Origin: an uncultured Porphyromonas sp.
GTDB lineage: Bacteria > Bacteroidota > Bacteroidia > Bacteroidales > Porphyromonadaceae
Direction of reading: 5' to 3'
Assembly (NCBI RefSeq): GCF_905372525.1
Contig: NZ_CAJPPN010000063.1
Span: 1-7,772 of the forward strand
Length of the DNA stretch: 7,772 nt
The notes beneath the pieces were generated by a model. That model had not been told where the DNA came from. It saw only the letters and a list, made by a program, of their open reading frames with translations, and did not search any database. The position numbers and the translations under genes are program-made. Below, piece by piece: positions 5,496 through 7,772 of this stretch. Position 1 is the first letter of the stretch; each line of letters starts with the position of its first letter.

Positions 5496-5792
5496 ATGAT
5501 CAAGATCTATGGAATGAGTAGCTGCCCCGACTGCACCTATGTCTGGGAGCAGGCGAAGGGCAACCCTACGTATGAGATTATCGACTTCGGGCATCACGTC
5601 TCGGACCTGAAGGCCTTCCTCCGACTACGAGACCACAATAGTGTCTTCGACGAAGCTCGTGCTCGGGGAGCCGCCGGGATCCCTTGCTTCGTACTCGAGG
5701 ACGGTCGGGTGACCCTTGTCCCTGAGGAGGCTGGGCTCAGTGCTCGCCCCGTGCAGGGACAGGCCTGTAGCCTAGATGGGACGGGCTGCTAG
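5496..5792 (+). CDS. Glutaredoxin-related CPDC thioredoxin-fold protein
   Basis: A 98-residue thioredoxin-fold protein of the small glutaredoxin-related family. It has MIKIYGMSSCPDC with redox pair C10/C13 after the first strand, the conserved block VSDLKAFLRLRDHNSVFDEARARG, and GIPCFVLEDGRVTL, in which P63 would be the cis-proline next to the active site. Two further cysteines lie in the C-terminal ACSLDGTGC (C91, C98), and C64 directly follows the cis-proline. It probably reduces disulfides, mixed disulfides or persulfides in the cytoplasm. It lies 32 bases after the rhodanese gene on the same strand, so an operon is likely; the AT-rich spacer holds TATAAT (5482-5487) just before the start. 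The stop codon overlaps the first base of a terminator-like stem. Confidence 0.88.
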   Translation: MIKIYGMSSCPDCTYVWEQAKGNPTYEIIDFGHHVSDLKAFLRLRDHNSVFDEARARGAAGIPCFVLEDGRVTLVPEEAGLSARPVQGQACSLDGTGC

Positions 5793-5834
5793 AGCTCCCC
5801 TGCGGGGTAGTGAAGCCTAGAGGCAGAGGGGCTC
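5792..5834 (+). terminator. Hairpin overlapping the glutaredoxin-like stop
   Basis: GAGCTCCCCTGC (5792-5803) pairs with GCAGAGGGGCTC (5823-5834), giving eleven pairs including one U.G and one C/A mismatch, around a 19-base loop. It starts at the last base of the TAG stop. A smaller CCCC-TGC-GGGG hairpin (5797-5807) competes. No T-run follows. It is likely a 3'-end structure for the rhodanese/glutaredoxin transcript. Confidence 0.45.
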
Positions 5835-5837
5835 GTA

Positions 5838-5864
5838 GGACTCAGGTGGAGACTACCTGAGTCC
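5838..5864. terminator. Perfect 10-pair hairpin
   Basis: GGACTCAGGT (5838-5847) and ACCTGAGTCC (5855-5864) are perfect reverse complements around a seven-base loop GGAGACT. Without a T-run on either side, its role as terminator is a guess; an operator or RNA-processing site is also possible. Confidence 0.45.
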
Positions 5865-5898
5865 AAGAGCCGCGCCCCCGCTACTACTCCATAATTAT

Positions 5899-5918
5899 AT
5901 ATACGGGGTGATATACGG
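5899..5918. repeat. Direct repeat ATATACGG x2
   Basis: ATATACGG occurs at 5899-5906 and 5911-5918, 12 bases apart start to start, in an AT-rich patch within GC-rich surroundings. The right copy overlaps the base of the large hairpin. It could be a binding site for a protein contacting one DNA face, about 140 bases upstream of the -7 element, but this is only a pattern. Confidence 0.3.
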
Positions 5919-5971
5919 ACACCAGAGGCTTCCCCCTCCTCCAGCAGGGAGGGGGAGTCTCTGGTGTCTGT
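5915..5971. terminator. Large two-part hairpin
   Basis: The outer stem GACACCAGAG (5918-5927) with CTCTGGTGTC (5959-5968) is perfect and extends to 5915/5971 with one G.U. The inner stem TCCCCCTCC (5931-5939) with GGAGGGGGA (5948-5956) is also perfect, around an eight-base loop. A small 3/2-base internal loop separates the two stems. The stability should be very high on either strand. It is a likely bidirectional terminator or insulator between operons, though no T-run follows. Confidence 0.55.
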
Positions 5972-6056
5972 CTACTTCGCGTCGTCGCCTAGAGGAGAGA
6001 GGGAATACGCTGGTAAAGGAAGGTGAGCGGCTTCGGGGGAAGTAAAAGTATTCTCG

Positions 6057-6064
6057 TACCTTTG
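6057..6064 (+). promoter_or_regulatory. Bacteroidota -7 promoter element (TACCTTTG)
   Basis: TACCTTTG matches TAnnTTTG exactly, 40 bases before the phosphorylase ATG. Predicted transcription start is near 6070, giving a leader of about 35 bases that is AT-rich next to the start codon. No good -33 element is present; TTCG at 6032-6035 is the nearest candidate. Confidence 0.65.
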
Positions 6065-6104
6065 CCCTACGAGTACTACTATTTCTGCTAATCATATATA
6101 TCCT

Positions 6105-6983
6105 ATGAGTAACCAACGCATCATCCCATCCTCCGAGCTGATCATCAACGGGGATGGCTCCATCTTCCACCTTCACCTACGTCCTGAGCAGCTGGCTGAC
6201 CGTGTCTTCCTCGTCGGTGATCCCGCTCGTGTCGATATGGTGGCGAGTCGCTTCGAGCACATCGAGTGCAATGTCTCCAGCCGAGAGTTCCACACGATCA
6301 CTGGGCTCTACCGAGGTAAGCGGATCAGCGTCGTCAGTCATGGTATCGGTACAGACAATATCGATATTGTTCTCAACGAGCTCGATGCTCTGGCGAATAT
6401 CGACTTCGAGACACGGCAGGAGAAGGAGACCTTTCGCCAGCTGACCCTCGTACGTGTAGGCACCTCGGGGGGGCTACAGGATGAGACTCCTATCGGCACC
6501 TATGTCGCAGCCGAGCATTCGATAGGCTTCGACGGGGTACTCTACTTCTATGCAGGGACGGAGCGTGTCCGTGACCGAGCCTTCGAGCAGGCCTTGATCG
6601 ATCAGCTTAGCTGGCAGGTAGAGGGGCTCCGCCCCTATGTCGTCTCGTCTTGTCCCGAGCTCCTAGAGCAGATCTGCCGGGAGGACGTCCTAAGGGGCAA
6701 TACCATTGCTGCCAATGGCTTCTATGGGCCACAGGGGAGACAGCTCCGCCTCGCCCTCCGAGACCCAGAGCTCAATAGGAAGATCCAGGCCTTCGACTAC
6801 GAGGGTGCTCGCCTGACGAACTATGAGATGGAGAGCTCCTCGCTCGCTGGTCTAGCCGCCCTCATGGGACACCGTGCGATGACGGTCTGCTGCATCATAG
6901 CTGGGCGCAAGGCTCAGAATATGAATACGGACTACAAGGGGAGCATCGAGGGGCTTATCGACCTCGTCCTAGAGCGTATCTAG
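6105..6983 (+). CDS. Nucleoside phosphorylase, uridine-phosphorylase-like
   Basis: A 292-residue cytoplasmic enzyme of the PNP/UDP phosphorylase family, which splits nucleosides with phosphate into free base and (deoxy)ribose-1-phosphate for salvage. Visible landmarks are VGDPARV with phosphate-binding G38 and R42, a second Arg at SREFHT (R60), the SHGIGT turn (78-83), VRVGTSGGLQ (116-125) with R117 and T120, FYGPQGR (207-212, base-recognition Gln/Arg region), and TNYEMESSSL (238-247) with the ribose-binding E241-M242-E243. These align best with E. coli Udp (RIGTTG, FYPGQER, NYEMESATL), so uridine is the likeliest substrate; exact specificity is not certain. The protein is longer than E. coli Udp, mainly through an N-terminal extension and central insertions. 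It is first gene of a likely operon with the fluoride channel. Confidence 0.88.
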   Translation: MSNQRIIPSSELIINGDGSIFHLHLRPEQLADRVFLVGDPARVDMVASRFEHIECNVSSREFHTITGLYRGKRISVVSHGIGTDNIDIVLNELDALANIDFETRQEKETFRQLTLVRVGTSGGLQDETPIGTYVAAEHSIGFDGVLYFYAGTERVRDRAFEQALIDQLSWQVEGLRPYVVSSCPELLEQICREDVLRGNTIAANGFYGPQGRQLRLALRDPELNRKIQAFDYEGARLTNYEMESSSLAGLAALMGHRAMTVCCIIAGRKAQNMNTDYKGSIEGLIDLVLERI

Positions 6984-7020
6984 CCCTCGTCCCTCTGTCT
7001 CCAGATACGCCACCTCCCGC

Positions 7021-7407
7021 ATGAACCGACTATCCTTGCTGGGGCTTGTCTTCATCTTCCTCGGTGGTGGACTCGGGAGTCTGCTACGCTACCTCCTAGG
7101 GGTGGGGTTCAGCTACCTCGTACCTGCCTCTAGGGGAGCATTCGGGTGGGGGACGCTCCTGGTGAACGTCCTAGGCTCGTGCCTCATCGGTTACTTCGTG
7201 GAGCGGTACCATAGTGAGCTGGGACTAGATCGCCTCCTACTCGTCGTGGGCTTCTGTGGGGGCTTCACGACCTTCTCCACCTTTACGATGGAGGTCTATA
7301 CGCTCTTTACCGAGGGCCTCTCATGGCTTGCTCTACTCTATATCGTGGGGAGTATCCTCCTTAGTCTCGGGGCTCTGTACCTCGGCCTCCGCCTAGCAGG
7401 AGCCTGA
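7021..7407 (+). CDS. crcB: Fluoride channel FluC/CrcB
   Basis: A 128-residue four-helix membrane protein of the Fluc family; dual-topology dimers of such proteins pass F- out of the cell. Signature segments are GGGLGSLLRY (15-24, with R23), GTLLVNVLGSCLIG (44-57, with pore Asn N49), and GFCGGFTTFSTFTMEV (77-92), which holds the two pore phenylalanines (F82, F85) and the TTFST region that forms the central Na+ site. The last helix is about 102-125. The length is standard. It starts 37 bases after the phosphorylase stop, on a pyrimidine-rich spacer without Shine-Dalgarno sequence, so it is probably read from the promoter at 6057. No fluoride riboswitch motif was seen in the spacer. Confidence 0.95.
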   Translation: MNRLSLLGLVFIFLGGGLGSLLRYLLGVGFSYLVPASRGAFGWGTLLVNVLGSCLIGYFVERYHSELGLDRLLLVVGFCGGFTTFSTFTMEVYTLFTEGLSWLALLYIVGSILLSLGALYLGLRLAGA

Positions 7408-7438
7408 TGGGGTATATCGAGTAGGGCTGGGGAATGTG

Positions 7439-7446
7439 TATCTTTG
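7439..7446 (+). promoter_or_regulatory. Bacteroidota -7 promoter element (TATCTTTG)
   Basis: TATCTTTG, the same octamer as at 1451, matches TAnnTTTG and lies 29 bases before the ATG at 7476. A start near 7453 would give a leader of about 20-25 bases, A-rich (AAGTAAACGAAGAACC). No clear -33 TTG is visible at the expected distance. Confidence 0.65.
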
Positions 7447-7475
7447 TAGCAAGTAAACGAAGAACCTAGTACGAT

Positions 7476-7772
7476 ATGAAGATATTGATACGTCGCTGTA
7501 CCCTCCTGTCTCTTGTGGCTCTTGCCTCCTATACGCTAGGAGTGTCACAGACCCCTACTGCTGTCGCAGACCAAGTCTATACGCTCGATAGCCTAGTGAC
7601 GGGGAGCTCGGAGTACTATGTCCCCCGGGAGATCACTTCGGAGGTGCTCCTACGTCTCCTGGCTGGTACGCCGAGTCTCGAGGCTCAGCTTATCGACTTC
7701 TACTCCCGAGGCGGGCTAGACGTCCTGCCTGACCGATCCCTCCTGCTGACACGACTCCTGATGCCCCGCCCC
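7476..7772 (+). CDS. Secreted protein of unknown family, 3'-truncated by window end
   Basis: The reading frame from ATG 7476 stays open for 99 codons to the last base of the window, with no stop, so only the N-terminus is seen. It begins with a signal-peptide pattern: basic KILIRR, a hydrophobic core CTLLSLVALASYTLGV, then probable cleavage near VSQ or after TPTAVA. The one early Cys (residue 8) precedes the hydrophobic core, so this is not a lipobox. The mature part (DQVYTLDSLVTGSSEYYVPREITSEVLLRLL and on) is a mixed sequence that I do not recognise. The consensus -7 element upstream, signal peptide, and neighbour-like codon use support a real gene exported to the periplasm or beyond. Confidence 0.75.
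   Translation, partial: MKILIRRCTLLSLVALASYTLGVSQTPTAVADQVYTLDSLVTGSSEYYVPREITSEVLLRLLAGTPSLEAQLIDFYSRGGLDVLPDRSLLLTRLLMPRP

Larger units (their letters stand above)
5793..6104. other. 312-base structured spacer with three hairpins
   Basis: No credible gene is present; a 93-codon minus-strand frame over part of it runs through the hairpins and into the next gene antisense. From left to right the gap holds the stem overlapping the glutaredoxin-like stop, a perfect 10-pair hairpin (5838-5864), an AT-rich patch with a direct repeat (5899-5918), a large two-part hairpin (5915-5971), and the -7 promoter element (6057-6064). It separates the sulfur/thiol pair from the phosphorylase operon. Confidence 0.6.

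Noticed and set aside
5895..6176. 93-codon minus-strand frame in the structured gap
   Set aside because: It runs through a large hairpin and antisense into the phosphorylase gene, with Arg/Ser/Pro-rich shadow composition.

Overview
The window reads as a chromosomal segment of a GC-rich member of the Bacteroidota, most likely Porphyromonas or a close relative. Three perfect copies of the Bacteroidota -7 promoter element TAnnTTTG lie in front of genes. Ribosome-binding sites of the AGGAGG type are absent from nearly all starts. The protein set (DUF4254 with a family 9 glycosyltransferase, a stand-alone S4 protein, a CobC-like phosphatase, a bacterial ferritin and a Udp-like nucleoside phosphorylase) also fits that group. 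This placement is inferred from family knowledge, not from a database search. All convincing genes are on the + strand. No tRNA, rRNA, CRISPR array, insertion sequence or phage gene was found.

Layout. Bases 1-242 are a C-rich spacer with small repeats and dyads. Bases 243-1160 encode a ten-helix EamA/DMT transporter, followed by 305 bases without a gene. A TAnnTTTG element at 1451 opens a compact four-gene run: DUF4254 protein, GT9 heptosyltransferase-like protein (TTG start), S4 RNA-binding protein and histidine phosphatase. Spacers in the run are 23-47 bases, and it is closed by a terminator-like hairpin at 4358-4388. A monocistronic ferritin gene (4420-4902) follows, ending in a long G.U-rich hairpin. 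Next comes a rhodanese/glutaredoxin-like pair (5098-5792), then a 312-base gap holding three strong hairpins and a second TAnnTTTG promoter. That promoter drives a nucleoside phosphorylase and a FluC/CrcB fluoride channel. A third TAnnTTTG element precedes a secreted protein cut off by the window end.

How the genes work together. The 1451-4388 run joins cell-envelope glycan synthesis (GT9, with DUF4254 as a probable partner) to an RNA-binding protein and a small-molecule phosphatase, so it is a transcription unit rather than one obvious pathway. Ferritin, rhodanese and the CPDC thioredoxin-fold protein form a neighbourhood plausibly linked to iron storage and sulfur/thiol handling. The phosphorylase and fluoride channel look co-transcribed but functionally separate.

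No clearly new multi-gene system is evident. The best leads are a G-quadruplex-capable template strand directly before the TTG start of the GT9 gene, the rhodanese/glutaredoxin pair, the stand-alone S4 protein with its long charged tail, and the structured gap at 5792-5971.
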